Below, one piece after another: positions 8,466 to 17,021 of a stretch of 64,000 nt of DNA. The stretch is taken from the NCBI RefSeq assembly GCF_001270495.1, contig NZ_LGUR01000220.1:1-64000 (forward strand), in the 5' to 3' direction. The notes below the pieces were generated by a model. The model searched no databases and had not been told where the DNA came from. It saw only the letters and a list, made by a program, of their open reading frames with translations. Each line of letters opens with the position of its first letter. Position 1 is the first letter of the stretch. This stretch comes from Streptomyces viridochromogenes. GTDB lineage: Bacteria > Actinomycetota > Actinomycetes > Streptomycetales > Streptomycetaceae. The position numbers and the translations under genes were made by a program.

Positions 8466-9329
8466 CTACGAGGGTGCTCCCCCGCCCGCCGCGTCCCAGC
8501 CGTCCAGAAAGGCGGCCAGGGCGCGGCGTTGTGCTTCCTCGCGGGCGATCTGCCGGGCGAGGGCGTCGCGGTCGATGTACGGGTCGACGGCGGCGAGGAC
8601 CAGGCGCCGGAGTTCGGCCGGCTCCAGCGCCTCCACCTCCCACTGCACCGGGCGACGGGGGTCGAAGCCGTAGCGGTCGGCGAAGGCCGGCCACCTCGGA
8701 TCGCCGCGCTTGCCCTCGGTCGCGGGCAGCTCGTAGGCGCGCACCTGCTCGTAGGTCAGCAGCACCCTCTCGGTGTGGCTCCAACAGCCCGTGCGCGCCA
8801 CCCAGTCCCGCTCGATGTCCTCGCCCGAGCAGTCGAAGTCACCGACCACCAGGAGCACGGCGTCCCGCGGGTCGGCGGTGACGCGGTCGTGGACGACGTC
8901 GGCGTACGACTGCGAGCCGAAGCCGCGGACCACCAGGACCGGGATACCCGCATCGGCGAGCCAGCCGGTCAGCTGCTGGCGCAGGGTGTCCTTCTCCGCC
9001 GCGACGTACAGGGCGTGCTCCTGGCCCTCGGTGCGGTCGAGGCGGAACCAGTCGGGCATCTCCGCGAGGAACGCGTCCGCGCCCGTCCAGGCCGGCGGGA
9101 CGTGGACCTCCCGGACGGTGTCGATCAGGTCGGGGAACCGGCCCTCCCGGCGGGCCTTGGCCAGCTGTGCGGACAGACGGCGGTACATCGGCGCCGTGTG
9201 CGGCAGCGTTCCCTCGGAGGCCAGGCGGTACATGACCTGGCGCAGCGTGACCTTCATCGGCGCGTACCCGTTCACGATCTCCCGCGCCCGGTCCACCACG
9301 GACGGCCACCGCACCCGCTCACGCGCCAT
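8466..9329 (-). CDS. Topo VI-A/Spo11-like Toprim protein
   Basis: In this 287-residue protein an N-terminal winged-helix-like segment (MKVTLRQVMYRLASEG, 25-40, then YRRLSAQLAKARREGRFP) precedes a Toprim-like core. The core has a glutamate-containing strand (HALYVAAEKD) and LLVVGDFDCSGEDIERDW, the DxD-type acidic motif of TopVI-A/Spo11. This short, stand-alone architecture is frequent in actinobacterial accessory DNA, and its biochemical activity is not established. No TopVI-B partner is nearby. The start ATG at 9329 lies in CCGGTATGG without a Shine-Dalgarno, suggesting a leaderless transcript. Confidence 0.75.
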   Translation of the reverse strand: MARERVRWPSVVDRAREIVNGYAPMKVTLRQVMYRLASEGTLPHTAPMYRRLSAQLAKARREGRFPDLIDTVREVHVPPAWTGADAFLAEMPDWFRLDRTEGQEHALYVAAEKDTLRQQLTGWLADAGIPVLVVRGFGSQSYADVVHDRVTADPRDAVLLVVGDFDCSGEDIERDWVARTGCWSHTERVLLTYEQVRAYELPATEGKRGDPRWPAFADRYGFDPRRPVQWEVEALEPAELRRLVLAAVDPYIDRDALARQIAREEAQRRALAAFLDGWDAAGGGAPS

Positions 9330-9373
9330 ACCGGTACATGTACCCCTCGCTGCTCTGCGGCCCCGATTCGAAG

Positions 9374-9382
9374 TTATCCACA
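9374..9382 (+). promoter_or_regulatory. DnaA-box match
   Basis: TTATCCACA is a perfect classical DnaA box and continues as GG. It lies 45 bp upstream of the Toprim gene start and 69 bp before the gene at 9451. Related sites occur at 19989, 50648, 56813 and 60342. Confidence 0.5.
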
Positions 9383-9450
9383 GGCCCCAGGCGTGACCGG
9401 CGGCTCCCTCGTACGCTGCTGCCCGAATCGATCACACGGGGGTGTGCGGG

Positions 9451-9696
9451 ATGCGGTACGGCGTGGTGGTGGAGGAGCTCGCGGTGGAGGTCATGGCGCA
9501 GCTGCCCGACGACCGGGCGCGGCGGGAGGTGATGGCACTGGTGGAGGTCGCGCGGATGGATCCGCGGGCCTGGCCCGATGTCCGCGATCCGGGCTCGGTG
9601 GAGGAGATCCGGGAGGCGTTCGGGCGGCGGTGCTGGATCCAGTTCATGCCGCACGCCGGCGCGATCGAGGTCCGTGACATCGGGTGGGTGGGCTGA
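9451..9696 (+). CDS. Small protein, possible RelE/ParE fold
   Basis: The 81-residue product has two helices (VVVEELAVEVMAQLPDDRAR and a following Met/Val helix), then a short strand-rich C-terminus (CWIQFMPHAGAIEVRDIGWV). This helix-helix-sheet order is that of RelE/ParE toxins. No catalytic residues can be assigned and no antitoxin gene adjoins it, so the call is tentative. Start: the ATG at 9451 follows a G-rich sequence, and a GTG at 9442 is the alternative. Confidence 0.5.
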   Translation: MRYGVVVEELAVEVMAQLPDDRARREVMALVEVARMDPRAWPDVRDPGSVEEIREAFGRRCWIQFMPHAGAIEVRDIGWVG

Positions 9697-9843
9697 TCTC
9701 CGGTCTGGCGCTGTCGTCGCCGTCTGTTTCGCGCTCTGGCGCCGAAGCCGACTGCCTGGCAGGGGGCACATATCGGGCGCGGTGGGCGAGCGCAGGCCAG
9801 TAGTGTCTGTGGCCTCCAGTGGTGACGGACAGGGAGCGCGCGA

Positions 9844-11148
9844 ATGCAGTCTGATGAACCATCCCGGCGGGGCGCCGATCCATGGCTCGGCCACTACGCG
9901 GAGCGGGCAGCGGGGATGGTCGCGTCCGAGGTGCGGGCCCTCTTCGCGGTGGCGTCGCGCCCCGAGATCGTGTCACTGGCTGGCGGGATGCCCAATGTGA
10001 GTGCCTTGCCCATGGATGCCGTCGCCGGGCTGATGGCCGACCTGGTGACGGAACGCGGGCCGGTCGCGCTGCAGTACGGATCCGCCCAGGGCGATCCGAG
10101 CCTGCGGGAGACGATCTGCACGGTGATGGCCGAAGAGGGCATCGACGCTCACCCGGATGACGTGGTGGTCACCGTCGGCTCGCAGCAGGCGCTGGACCTG
10201 GTGGCGCGCGTGTTCCTCGATCCGGGTGACACGGTGGTCACCGAGGGCCCGACGTATGTCACCGCGCTGGGGACGTTCGCCGCGTACCAGGCCCGCGCCG
10301 TCCACGTCGACATGGATGAACGGGGCGTGCTGCCAGAAGCGTTGGCGGAGACGTTCGCCCGGCTGGAGCGCGCCGGGCGTCCGGCGAAACTCTTCTACAC
10401 GGTGCCCACCTTCCAGAACCCGGCCGGTGTCACGCTGGCCGCTGAGCGGCGTTTACGCGTCCTGGAGGTGTGCCGCCGGGCCAAGGTGCTGGTGCTGGAG
10501 GACAACCCCTACGGCCTGCTACACCTCGAGGGCGAGCCGATGCGGGCCCTGCGCGCCGACGCCCCCGCGGACGTCGTCTATCTGGGCTCGTTCTCCAAGA
10601 CCCTGGCGCCGGGGCTGCGGGTGGGCTGGGCGCTGGCGCCGTCGGCGGTGCGGGACAAGCTGGTGCTGGCGGCGGAGAGCGCGATGCTGTCCCACTCCGC
10701 TTTTGCCCAGCTCGCCGTGGACCGGTACCTGCGCACTCAGCCGTGGCAGGAGCAGCTGAAGGCCTTCCGGGAGATGTACCGGGAACGGCGCGATGCGATG
10801 CTCGACTCCCTTGAACAGCACATGCCGGCGGGGGTGTCGTGGACAAGGCCGGGCGGCGGCTTCTTCGTCTGGGTGACGCTGCCTGAGGGGCTGGACTCGA
10901 AGGCCATGCTGCCCCGGGCGGTCCAGTCGAGGGTGGCCTACGTGCCGGGCACCGGCTTCTACGCTGACGGCGCTGGCCGCCGGGCCATGCGCTTGTCGTA
11001 CTGCTATCCGCCACCCGAGCGCATTCGGGATGGTGTTCGGACCCTCGCCGACGTGATCGGCACCGAGCTGGAGCTGTGGGAGACCTTCGGCGCCACCGCG
11101 CACCCGCACAGCGGAGGCCCGCAGACCCCGGGCCCGGACCACTCCTGA
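9844..11148 (+). CDS. PLP-dependent aminotransferase (class I/II)
   Basis: A 434-residue fold-type I enzyme of the kynurenine aminotransferase/2-aminoadipate aminotransferase group. Recognisable parts are LAGGMPN near the N-terminus, VGSQQALDLVARVFLDPGD, the FQNPAG substrate-loop motif, LVLEDNPYG (cofactor Asp and Tyr), and GSFSKTLAPGLRVGW with the Schiff-base lysine, ending in a small-domain arginine region (MRLSYCYP). There is no DNA-binding domain, so it is not MocR. The ligase gene follows 30 nt later, and the pair probably acts on one amino acid substrate. Substrate unknown. Confidence 0.9.
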   Translation: MQSDEPSRRGADPWLGHYAERAAGMVASEVRALFAVASRPEIVSLAGGMPNVSALPMDAVAGLMADLVTERGPVALQYGSAQGDPSLRETICTVMAEEGIDAHPDDVVVTVGSQQALDLVARVFLDPGDTVVTEGPTYVTALGTFAAYQARAVHVDMDERGVLPEALAETFARLERAGRPAKLFYTVPTFQNPAGVTLAAERRLRVLEVCRRAKVLVLEDNPYGLLHLEGEPMRALRADAPADVVYLGSFSKTLAPGLRVGWALAPSAVRDKLVLAAESAMLSHSAFAQLAVDRYLRTQPWQEQLKAFREMYRERRDAMLDSLEQHMPAGVSWTRPGGGFFVWVTLPEGLDSKAMLPRAVQSRVAYVPGTGFYADGAGRRAMRLSYCYPPPERIRDGVRTLADVIGTELELWETFGATAHPHSGGPQTPGPDHS

Positions 11149-11178
11149 CGCCCCTGACTGCAGAGGAACGGAATCAGC

Positions 11179-12138
11179 ATGAGCGACCTGAACGTCACCG
11201 TCATCGCCGGGGGCCTGTCACCGGAACGCGAGGTGTCACTGCGCTCCGGGTCGAGGGTGGCCGACGCGCTGCGCCGGGCCGGGGTCGAGGTGGAGCTCCG
11301 CGACGTCGGCAAGGACCTGCTGCCCGCGTTGGCGCAGGACTCGCCGGGTGTGGTCTTCCCTGTACTGCATGGCATTGCCGGGGAAGACGGGACCATAAAG
11401 GAGGTCCTGGAGCTGGCCGGGGTGCCGTACGTCGGCGCCCGCCCGCACGCGTGCCGCACCGCGTTCGACAAGACCACTGCCAAGGCGATCCTGGACCAGT
11501 CCGGGCTGAAGACTCCCGAGTCGGTGACGCTGCCGAAGCAGGCGTTCCACGACCTGGGCGCGGCCGCGCTGACGGCCCGGGTGGTGGAACGGCTGGGTGC
11601 TGAGCTGTTCGTCAAGCCGCGTGCGTGCGGCAGCGCGTTCGGTGTGAGCCGGGTGGAGTCCGCGGGGGACCTGCCGCAGGCCTTGATGGCGTGCTTCGCG
11701 TACCACGATGAGGCGCTGATCGAGCGGCGTGTGACGGGCACGGAGATCGCCGTCGGGGTGGCCGATCTCGGTGACGGTCCGCGCGCGCTGCCCGTGGTGG
11801 AGATCGACGCGGGGACGGGCCTGTACGACTACACCGCCCGCTACACCCCGGGCGCCGTGGAGTTCCACTGTCCGGCCCGCCTGCCCGCCGAAGTGGCCAA
11901 GGAGGCCGCCCGGGTGGCCGTCGCCGCGCACCAGGCGCTGGGGCTGCTGGACCTGTCGCGCACGGACGCGATCGTCACCGAGGCCGGAGAGGTCTTCGTC
12001 CTGGAGACGAACGTCGCCCCCGGGATGACCGAGACCAGCACCTACCCCATGGCGCTCGAAGAGGCGGGTCTCGACTTCGGCGTCTTCTGCCGCGATCTCG
12101 CGGCCTTGGCCGCCCACCGGCACGGTCTGTCTGTCTGA
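11179..12138 (+). CDS. D-alanine--D-alanine ligase family ATP-grasp enzyme
   Basis: The 319-residue length is normal for Ddl. SPEREVSLRSG near residue 15 contains the catalytic Glu. VLHGIAGEDGTIKEVLELAG is the family signature, LFVKPRACGSAFGVSRV is the ATP-grasp loop, and RTDAIV with FVLETNVAPGMTETS carries the metal-binding Glu and Asn. The family joins two amino acids, classically D-Ala, with ATP. Here the pairing with an aminotransferase, rather than cell-wall genes, suggests an accessory dipeptide-forming step or a resistance-type ligase. The signature retains canonical residues but substrate loops differ, so D-Ala specificity is uncertain. Confidence 0.88.
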   Translation: MSDLNVTVIAGGLSPEREVSLRSGSRVADALRRAGVEVELRDVGKDLLPALAQDSPGVVFPVLHGIAGEDGTIKEVLELAGVPYVGARPHACRTAFDKTTAKAILDQSGLKTPESVTLPKQAFHDLGAAALTARVVERLGAELFVKPRACGSAFGVSRVESAGDLPQALMACFAYHDEALIERRVTGTEIAVGVADLGDGPRALPVVEIDAGTGLYDYTARYTPGAVEFHCPARLPAEVAKEAARVAVAAHQALGLLDLSRTDAIVTEAGEVFVLETNVAPGMTETSTYPMALEEAGLDFGVFCRDLAALAAHRHGLSV

Positions 12139-12145
12139 CGACGTG

Positions 12146-12186
12146 CGACGGCCGCCGCACCCGGGCGAAGGGTGCGGCGGCCGTCG
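12146..12186. terminator. Bidirectional terminator
   Basis: A perfect 17-bp inverted repeat (starting CGACGGCCGCCG) with a 7-nt loop lies between the convergent ligase and methyltransferase genes. Confidence 0.9.
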
Positions 12187-12192
12187 CGCGTG

Positions 12193-12972
12193 CTACTGGC
12201 CCTGTCCGGCGAGCCGGTAGAGCGAGATGTGCCGGCCGCTGGTGTCCGTGTCGTACGGGGTGCGGTCCCAGTCCTCCCACCGCTCCCGCAGCAGCAGCCC
12301 CGCCTCACCGGCGAGCACGTCGATCTGCTCGGGCCGCCAGTAGCGCATCTGGCCGGGCAGCACCCGCACCGGCTCCCCATCGCGCAGGACGACCTCGGAG
12401 TAGTGGAACTCCTGCTCGGCATCGTGGTTCTCGGCGGCGAAGACCACCACGGTGTCCGTGGTCCGGCGCTTGAGCGCGACCACGCTGCGCCCCTCGGGGA
12501 ACACCCCCGGGTGCGGCCCGTCGGGCAGGCGCTGGCCGGGCCGCGGGACGAAGGTCTCGATCAGCAGCGTGCCGGTGTCGGTGAGCATGCGCGCCGCGTT
12601 GTGCAGGAACGCCCGCTGCGTGGCTTCGGAGGCCAGCAGGAAGAAGGTGTTGAAGCAGGCGAACACAAGGTCCACGCGCCTGCCGGCCAGGTAGTGGGCG
12701 GCGTCCGCGGTGATCGGGGTGACGGACAGGGTGCCGGTCTTCTTCGCCAGCTGGCGGGTCATCTCCTCCGACGCGTCGACCGCGAGGACCGGAACGTGTT
12801 CGGCCAGCGGCAGCGTGATCCGCCCGGTGCCGGAGCCGATCTCCACGGCAGGCGTGTCACCCGCCAGCTCGGCAAGTAATCGGATCTGCGCGGTCGGCGG
12901 CACGAAGTCGCCGTACAGCACGTCGTACTCGTCAGCGGTGCGCTCGCCGTAGGTGTCGCTGCCGTACGTCAT
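12193..12972 (-). CDS. Class I SAM-dependent methyltransferase
   Basis: The 259-residue protein carries SAM motif I as AVEIGSGTGRITLPLA, motif II VLAVDASEEM, a post-motif Asp region (ITADAAHYL) and VDLVFACFNTFFLL. C-terminal sequence shows a mostly beta lid (YWRPEQIDVLAGEAGLLL, then RWEDWDRTPY). This is the small-molecule methyltransferase type. It faces the aminotransferase-ligase pair across a shared terminator and probably belongs to the same metabolic cassette, which is inferred from position only. Start: ATG at 12972 (TACGGCAGCG follows). Confidence 0.85.
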   Translation of the reverse strand: MTYGSDTYGERTADEYDVLYGDFVPPTAQIRLLAELAGDTPAVEIGSGTGRITLPLAEHVPVLAVDASEEMTRQLAKKTGTLSVTPITADAAHYLAGRRVDLVFACFNTFFLLASEATQRAFLHNAARMLTDTGTLLIETFVPRPGQRLPDGPHPGVFPEGRSVVALKRRTTDTVVVFAAENHDAEQEFHYSEVVLRDGEPVRVLPGQMRYWRPEQIDVLAGEAGLLLRERWEDWDRTPYDTDTSGRHISLYRLAGQGQ

Positions 12973-13072
12973 GGAGATTCCCTTCGTCGGGCAGTTGGGA
13001 GTTGGCTGTCTTCGCGGTCCGTCAGCTGTACGAGGTCACCCGCACCCGCCACGCAGGGCACCGTTGCGCCGG

Positions 13073-13252
13073 TCACTGCGCACTCTCCTGCGACGTCTCG
13101 CCCTGCGCCTGGCGACGGCGGCGACGCTGGACGGCGTCGATCGCGTGCGCGCTGCCCTCGCCGTCTTCGACCCGGGCCCGGTAGTCCGCCCAGTCATCGA
13201 CGGTCCAGGCATCCAGCCCGGCCGGGAAGTCGTCGGTGCCGGCGCGGGTCAC
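13073..13252 (-). CDS. Small hypothetical protein
   Basis: The 59-residue product starts at a GTG (13252) that overlaps the stop of the upstream gene in a GTGA. It contains FPAGLDAWTVDDWADYRARVEDGEG followed by an Arg-rich helix. I do not recognise it. The coupling with the Cys-rich upstream protein is the best evidence that it is real. Confidence 0.55.
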   Translation of the reverse strand: MTRAGTDDFPAGLDAWTVDDWADYRARVEDGEGSAHAIDAVQRRRRRQAQGETSQESAQ

Positions 13253-13473
13253 TGGTCCGCCTCCACGGCCGGGACGCCGTACATGGACGCGCACGGGCTG
13301 CAGGCGAACAGGGCGTCACCGCGCAGTATCGGCACCGGAAACCTGGGGTCCGGGGTCCCGCTGCACCAGCAGCACGAGCGGCCTGCGATCTGCTGCGGGC
13401 TCAGCCGCTCACGGTGAATCACCGGGGCGTCCACGTAGGCGCCGGCCATGGGCTGCGTGCTGCGCGTCGTCAT
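13249..13473 (-). CDS. Small Cys-rich (zinc-ribbon) protein
   Basis: The 74-residue product has CCWCSG near residue 33 and CSPC near residue 57, a CxxC...CxxC zinc-ribbon pattern. Start: ATG at 13473 with GAGG upstream. It overlaps the next gene by GTGA. Divergently oriented from the regulator at 13709, with which it may share control. Confidence 0.6.
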   Translation of the reverse strand: MTTRSTQPMAGAYVDAPVIHRERLSPQQIAGRSCCWCSGTPDPRFPVPILRGDALFACSPCASMYGVPAVEADQ

Positions 13474-13638
13474 GTTGGTGCCTCGCGCTCGCGGTCGGGA
13501 GCTTGTGGCGGCCATCTCCCACGGGGGAACGAGAGACGGCCGCCGGGCGCCCGCGGTGTTCACCGGGGCACGTGTCCAGTCCAACGCCGGAGCGTGGTCA
13601 ACGGGTAGGAAAAGTGGGCCGATTGCTACTCGCGGTGA

Positions 13639-13724
13639 CCGGAAATTTCGGCGGGCGGGATCCGCGCAACCCCTCCACGCTGCATGATCACGCGGCTACG
13701 GTGAGTGTGTGGAAGGAAATTTCC
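13639..13724. promoter_or_regulatory. Pair of GGAAATTTC palindromes and leaderless promoter
   Basis: CCGGAAATTTCGG (13639-13651) and GGAAATTTCC (13715-13724) are near-identical palindromes 76 bp apart on either side of a -10-like TACGGT (13697-13702). The GTG of the regulator at 13709 lies 6 nt after that hexamer, the spacing expected of a leaderless mRNA. The palindromes are candidate autoregulatory operators. Confidence 0.5.
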
Positions 13725-14971
13725 GGTTGCAGGCCCACATGACCGAACACGCTTTCAAACAGGGCGGGTTGGCCGACCGGGTGAACGATGAGCTGAAGGC
13801 GGCCGGTCACCAGGGGACCGTCGGTGACCGCACGGTCCGCAACTGGGTAACCGGAAAATCCCGCTGGCCGCACCAGCGCCAGCGAGACGCCCTCACGGCA
13901 GTATTCGGATGCACACCCGCATGCCTTGGCTTCTATCCCCCCGGCATGCCCGCACCGCCCTACGAGGACCCCTCAGACATGCTCCGCCGCCGCTTCTGCA
14001 CCGCCGCCACGTCCGCGCTCACAGCCACCGCCCTGCCGACCGTCGACACCCGCCCCACCACCGTGGGCACCTCCGACGTGATCCGCCTGCGCGACGGCCT
14101 GGACCGGCTCACCCTGCTCGATCAGAGACGCGGCGGACACGCCACCCTCGAACGCGCCGCACTCGCCGGCGCAGCCGAGGCCGTCGGCCTCCAGGACCAC
14201 TCCGCCTCGCAGACGATCCGCCAGCGGCTGTTCGGAGTCGCCGCCGACTACACCACGGCCGCCGCCTGGTCGTGCATCGACGCCCGCCAGCTCGAGCGCG
14301 CCCGCGGCCACGTGAACGAGGCCCTTCACCTGGCCGGGCTGTCGCAGGACCCCGTGGCCTTGATGCGAGTGTGGAACTCCACGGCGATCCTCGCGCACCA
14401 GCTCGGTCACCACGCCGAAAGCGTGGCAGCAGCACAGGCGGCACAGTCCTGCGCGATCACGCGCCGCGATCCGCTGTTCGGCTCCCTCGCGCACGCCCGT
14501 GCCGCAGTGGGGCACGCCTACCGGGGCGACGGACAGGCCGCCGTCCGCTCGATCGGATACGCCGAAGAGGCCCTGACGCGAGCCGAGGCGCGCCCCCGGC
14601 CGTCCTGGGTCGCCTTCTACGGGCCCGCAGAACTGCACGCCCTGACCGGGATCGTCCGCAGCCGTCTCGGCCAGCCCGCGGAGGCGGAAGCAGCCTCACA
14701 CCGCGCCCTGTCCGCGCTCCCCGCCGCCTACCGGCGCAACCGCGCCATGACGACCGTGGACCTCGCCATCGCCCAACTCCACCAGGGCGACGCCGAACAA
14801 GCCTGCACCACAACCGAGGACGCCTTCACCCTGATGACCGGAAGCCCCTTACCCGGCCGCCTGCGCGTCCTTCTCGGCGACTTCTACCGTGATCTCCTCA
14901 CGCTCGCGCCCTCCACCACCGTGGCGCGCGAGTGGGCCGACCGCTACCGATCCGAATGGAGCCCCGCGTGA
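13709..14971 (+). CDS. HTH-TPR transcriptional regulator
   Basis: The 420-residue protein has an N-terminal HTH-like segment (VGDRTVRNWVTGKSRWPHQR, about 38-57). A FCTAATSALTATALP segment follows, and then a long alpha-helical region of TPR-type pairs (examples ARGHVNEALHLAGLSQDPVA and ESVAAAQAAQSCAI). Streptomyces carries many such one-component regulators beside secondary-metabolism or signalling genes. Start: the GTG at 13709 fits a leaderless promoter, and an ATG at 13739 would remove the second palindrome from the coding region. Its stop overlaps the acetyltransferase start by GTGA. Confidence 0.8.
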   Translation: MEGNFRLQAHMTEHAFKQGGLADRVNDELKAAGHQGTVGDRTVRNWVTGKSRWPHQRQRDALTAVFGCTPACLGFYPPGMPAPPYEDPSDMLRRRFCTAATSALTATALPTVDTRPTTVGTSDVIRLRDGLDRLTLLDQRRGGHATLERAALAGAAEAVGLQDHSASQTIRQRLFGVAADYTTAAAWSCIDARQLERARGHVNEALHLAGLSQDPVALMRVWNSTAILAHQLGHHAESVAAAQAAQSCAITRRDPLFGSLAHARAAVGHAYRGDGQAAVRSIGYAEEALTRAEARPRPSWVAFYGPAELHALTGIVRSRLGQPAEAEAASHRALSALPAAYRRNRAMTTVDLAIAQLHQGDAEQACTTTEDAFTLMTGSPLPGRLRVLLGDFYRDLLTLAPSTTVAREWADRYRSEWSPA

Positions 14972-15501
14972 CCACGGCACCCGCCATCGAACTGCGCCGC
15001 TACGGACACAACGACCTGCCCGACATCCGGCAGACCCTGCTCGATGTCCACGCCGACGCCTACTTCGAGCGGCGGCACGAAGAGTTCGTCCAGCGCTTCC
15101 CCTGGTTCGTGGACCACTGGGGAGGCCGCGAAGGATTCGCGTGCGTGGTCGCCTACGAGGGCGGCGAGCCCATCGGGTTCACCTACGGGGCGCCAGGCGA
15201 GCCGGGCCGCGAATGGTGGCGCGAGTACCTGACCGAAGAGCCGGCCGACCCATCGACGTTCTCCGTCTCGGAACTGATGCTCAGGCCGAAATGGCGCAAG
15301 CAGGGCCTCGGACAACGGCTTCACACCGCGCTACTCGCCGACCGGCCCGAGGCCCTGGCCGTGCTCACGGTGGACACCAAGCGGCCCCGGCTCCAGGCGC
15401 TGTACGAGGGCTGGGGGTACCGGAAGGTCGGCGAGCGCCAGCCGTTCCCGGACTCCCCGCTGTATGCCGTGATGCTGCTCAACCGCACGCAGACAACCTG
15501 A
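14968..15501 (+). CDS. GNAT N-acetyltransferase
   Basis: The 177-residue protein has a GNAT fold. VSELMLRPKWRKQGLGQRLH (motif A, acetyl-CoA pyrophosphate loop, near 97-116) is followed by LTVDTKRPRLQALYEGWGYRKVG (motif B). The substrate is unknown. Start: the GTG at 14968 overlaps the regulator's stop, so the two are translationally coupled and the regulator probably controls or senses the acetylation target. Confidence 0.85.
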   Translation: MTTAPAIELRRYGHNDLPDIRQTLLDVHADAYFERRHEEFVQRFPWFVDHWGGREGFACVVAYEGGEPIGFTYGAPGEPGREWWREYLTEEPADPSTFSVSELMLRPKWRKQGLGQRLHTALLADRPEALAVLTVDTKRPRLQALYEGWGYRKVGERQPFPDSPLYAVMLLNRTQTT

Positions 15502-15530
15502 CTGGCACCGCCGATCGTGGAGACGATCCG

Positions 15531-16526
15531 ATGAAGCGCCGCAACCTGCTGCGCGGCGCGCTGGCCGCCGGCCTCACCGCTCCGGCCCTCGCCGCACTCA
15601 CCGCCGCCTGGACCGACGTCGACCAGACCCTCTCCCCCGATACTCCCCAGGACCTGGCCGACCTCGAGGCCGCAGCCGAGAACTACGGATACGGCTACCA
15701 CGGACAAGCACCCACCCGCGTACTGGCCGACCTGGTCACCGACTTCACAACCCTGCGCCCGCTGCTCACCGTCCCACAGCCCGCACCGGTCCAAGCCCGG
15801 CTGTTCCGGACAGCCGGGCAGATGGCCGGGATGACCGCGATCGTCCTGCACGACCTGGGTAGCCGCCGGGAGTCCCGCGCCTGGTTCGCCACCGCCGCCC
15901 GGGCCGCCGCCGAATCCGGCGACCATCAGCTACACGCGTGGGTCCTCGCCCGGGAGGCGATGGTCCCGCTCAACTACGGCGCTCCGAGGGCAGCGGCCAG
16001 CCTCGCCGAACAGGCCCGGCAGGCGGCCGGCACCAGGCCGACCGCCCCCGCAGTGCTGGCGGCCGCTGTCGCCGCCCGCGCCTACGCCCTCAACCACCAG
16101 AGCGAGCAGGCCCGCGCCGCGCTCGAGGCCGCCGACGCCCTCATGGACCGGCTCCCCGAGTCCGAGCGGTCGGACACGTGGCTGACGTACGGCGAGCAGA
16201 AGCACCACGTCCACCTCAGCCACGCCTTCACCACCCTCGGGGACACCCACCGCGCCCGGGAGAGCCAGGAGCGCGCCCTGGAGCTGTCCGCGCCGACCAG
16301 CACCATGACGCGCACCCTGCTGACCATCGACGGCGCCGCCTGTGCCCATCACGACGGCGACACCGAGCAGGCCTGCCGCCGCACCGTCGCCGCCCTGACC
16401 GCGCTGCCCGCGGACTACTGCACCGGCCTGGTCCGCCGCCGCGCCCTGGACCTGTACGAGGCGATCCCCGCCCAGCACCACCGGGAGCGTGCCGTACGGG
16501 AACTACGCGACGTCCTGGTCAGCTGA
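15531..16526 (+). CDS. TPR-like protein with twin-Arg-like N-terminus
   Basis: The 331-residue protein starts MKRRNLLRGALAAGLTAPAL, which looks like a Tat signal. The same segment often sits internally in HTH-TPR regulators of Streptomyces, and this gene resembles the TPR half of such a regulator without the HTH. The rest is helical repeats (ARAAAESGDHQLHAWVLARE; AEQARQAAGTRPTAPAVLAA), ending YEAIPAQHHRERAVRELRDV. GGAG precedes the ATG at 15531. A 35-codon copy of its 3' end lies at 17147. Export versus truncated regulator is undecided. Confidence 0.7.
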   Translation: MKRRNLLRGALAAGLTAPALAALTAAWTDVDQTLSPDTPQDLADLEAAAENYGYGYHGQAPTRVLADLVTDFTTLRPLLTVPQPAPVQARLFRTAGQMAGMTAIVLHDLGSRRESRAWFATAARAAAESGDHQLHAWVLAREAMVPLNYGAPRAAASLAEQARQAAGTRPTAPAVLAAAVAARAYALNHQSEQARAALEAADALMDRLPESERSDTWLTYGEQKHHVHLSHAFTTLGDTHRARESQERALELSAPTSTMTRTLLTIDGAACAHHDGDTEQACRRTVAALTALPADYCTGLVRRRALDLYEAIPAQHHRERAVRELRDVLVS

Positions 16527-17021
16527 GAACGACGGCTTCCACAGCGGGCGGGCCAGGCCCCTCCCGCCGCAGTGAGAGCAGTCCCCCTCTCCGGGGCCGC
16601 TGCCCGCGCCGATGGTGCCGAGGGCATCCCGCAGGAGCCGGGTGAGACCTTCGACGTGGGCGATGTGCAGCGGCAGTTCCTGTCGCACGCCGATCATGAG
16701 CTCCAGCCCGACGTCGGGCACGAGCGCGTACTCGCCGATCCCGCCGTCCCCGGCGAGGCGGCGCGACACCGATTCGATCACGTCGTGAAGACGGCTTATC
16801 GGCTCATCCTCGAACAGCTCCACACGCGCCGAGAGGAGGATGTCGTTCGGATCCGCGATCGACAGCCGTGCCGCCGGCCGCTCGAACGGCACGCTGAGGC
16901 CGACCGGCTCGGGATGGGTCGCATGGAGACGGGCCATCGCGTGCCACAGGTCTCCCGGGTCGCCGTGCCTGGACGGCATGTCCGCGTTCTGCTGCGTGCT
17001 GTGGTGCCTGTGAAGCCTCAT
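16503..17021 (-). CDS. Hypothetical protein with C-terminal zinc knuckle
   Basis: The 172-residue product is mostly acidic and helical. It has VELFEDEPISRLHDVIESVS in the middle and CSHCGGRG near residue 151, the first half of a DnaJ-like zinc motif. Its last codons overlap the end of the TPR gene on the other strand by 24 nt. It sits between the TPR gene and the copy of that gene's 3' end. No family recognised. Confidence 0.6.
   Translation of the reverse strand: MRLHRHHSTQQNADMPSRHGDPGDLWHAMARLHATHPEPVGLSVPFERPAARLSIADPNDILLSARVELFEDEPISRLHDVIESVSRRLAGDGGIGEYALVPDVGLELMIGVRQELPLHIAHVEGLTRLLRDALGTIGAGSGPGEGDCSHCGGRGLARPLWKPSFSADQDVA

Noticed and set aside
8088..9677. A 529-codon plus-strand frame spanning the HTH and Toprim genes
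   Set aside because: It would overlap the HTH gene in another frame and run antisense through the Toprim motifs; no coherent domain is seen.
15531..16526. Firm call as a Tat-exported protein
   Set aside because: The RR-LLRGALAAG segment also occurs inside HTH-TPR regulators, so export cannot be claimed.
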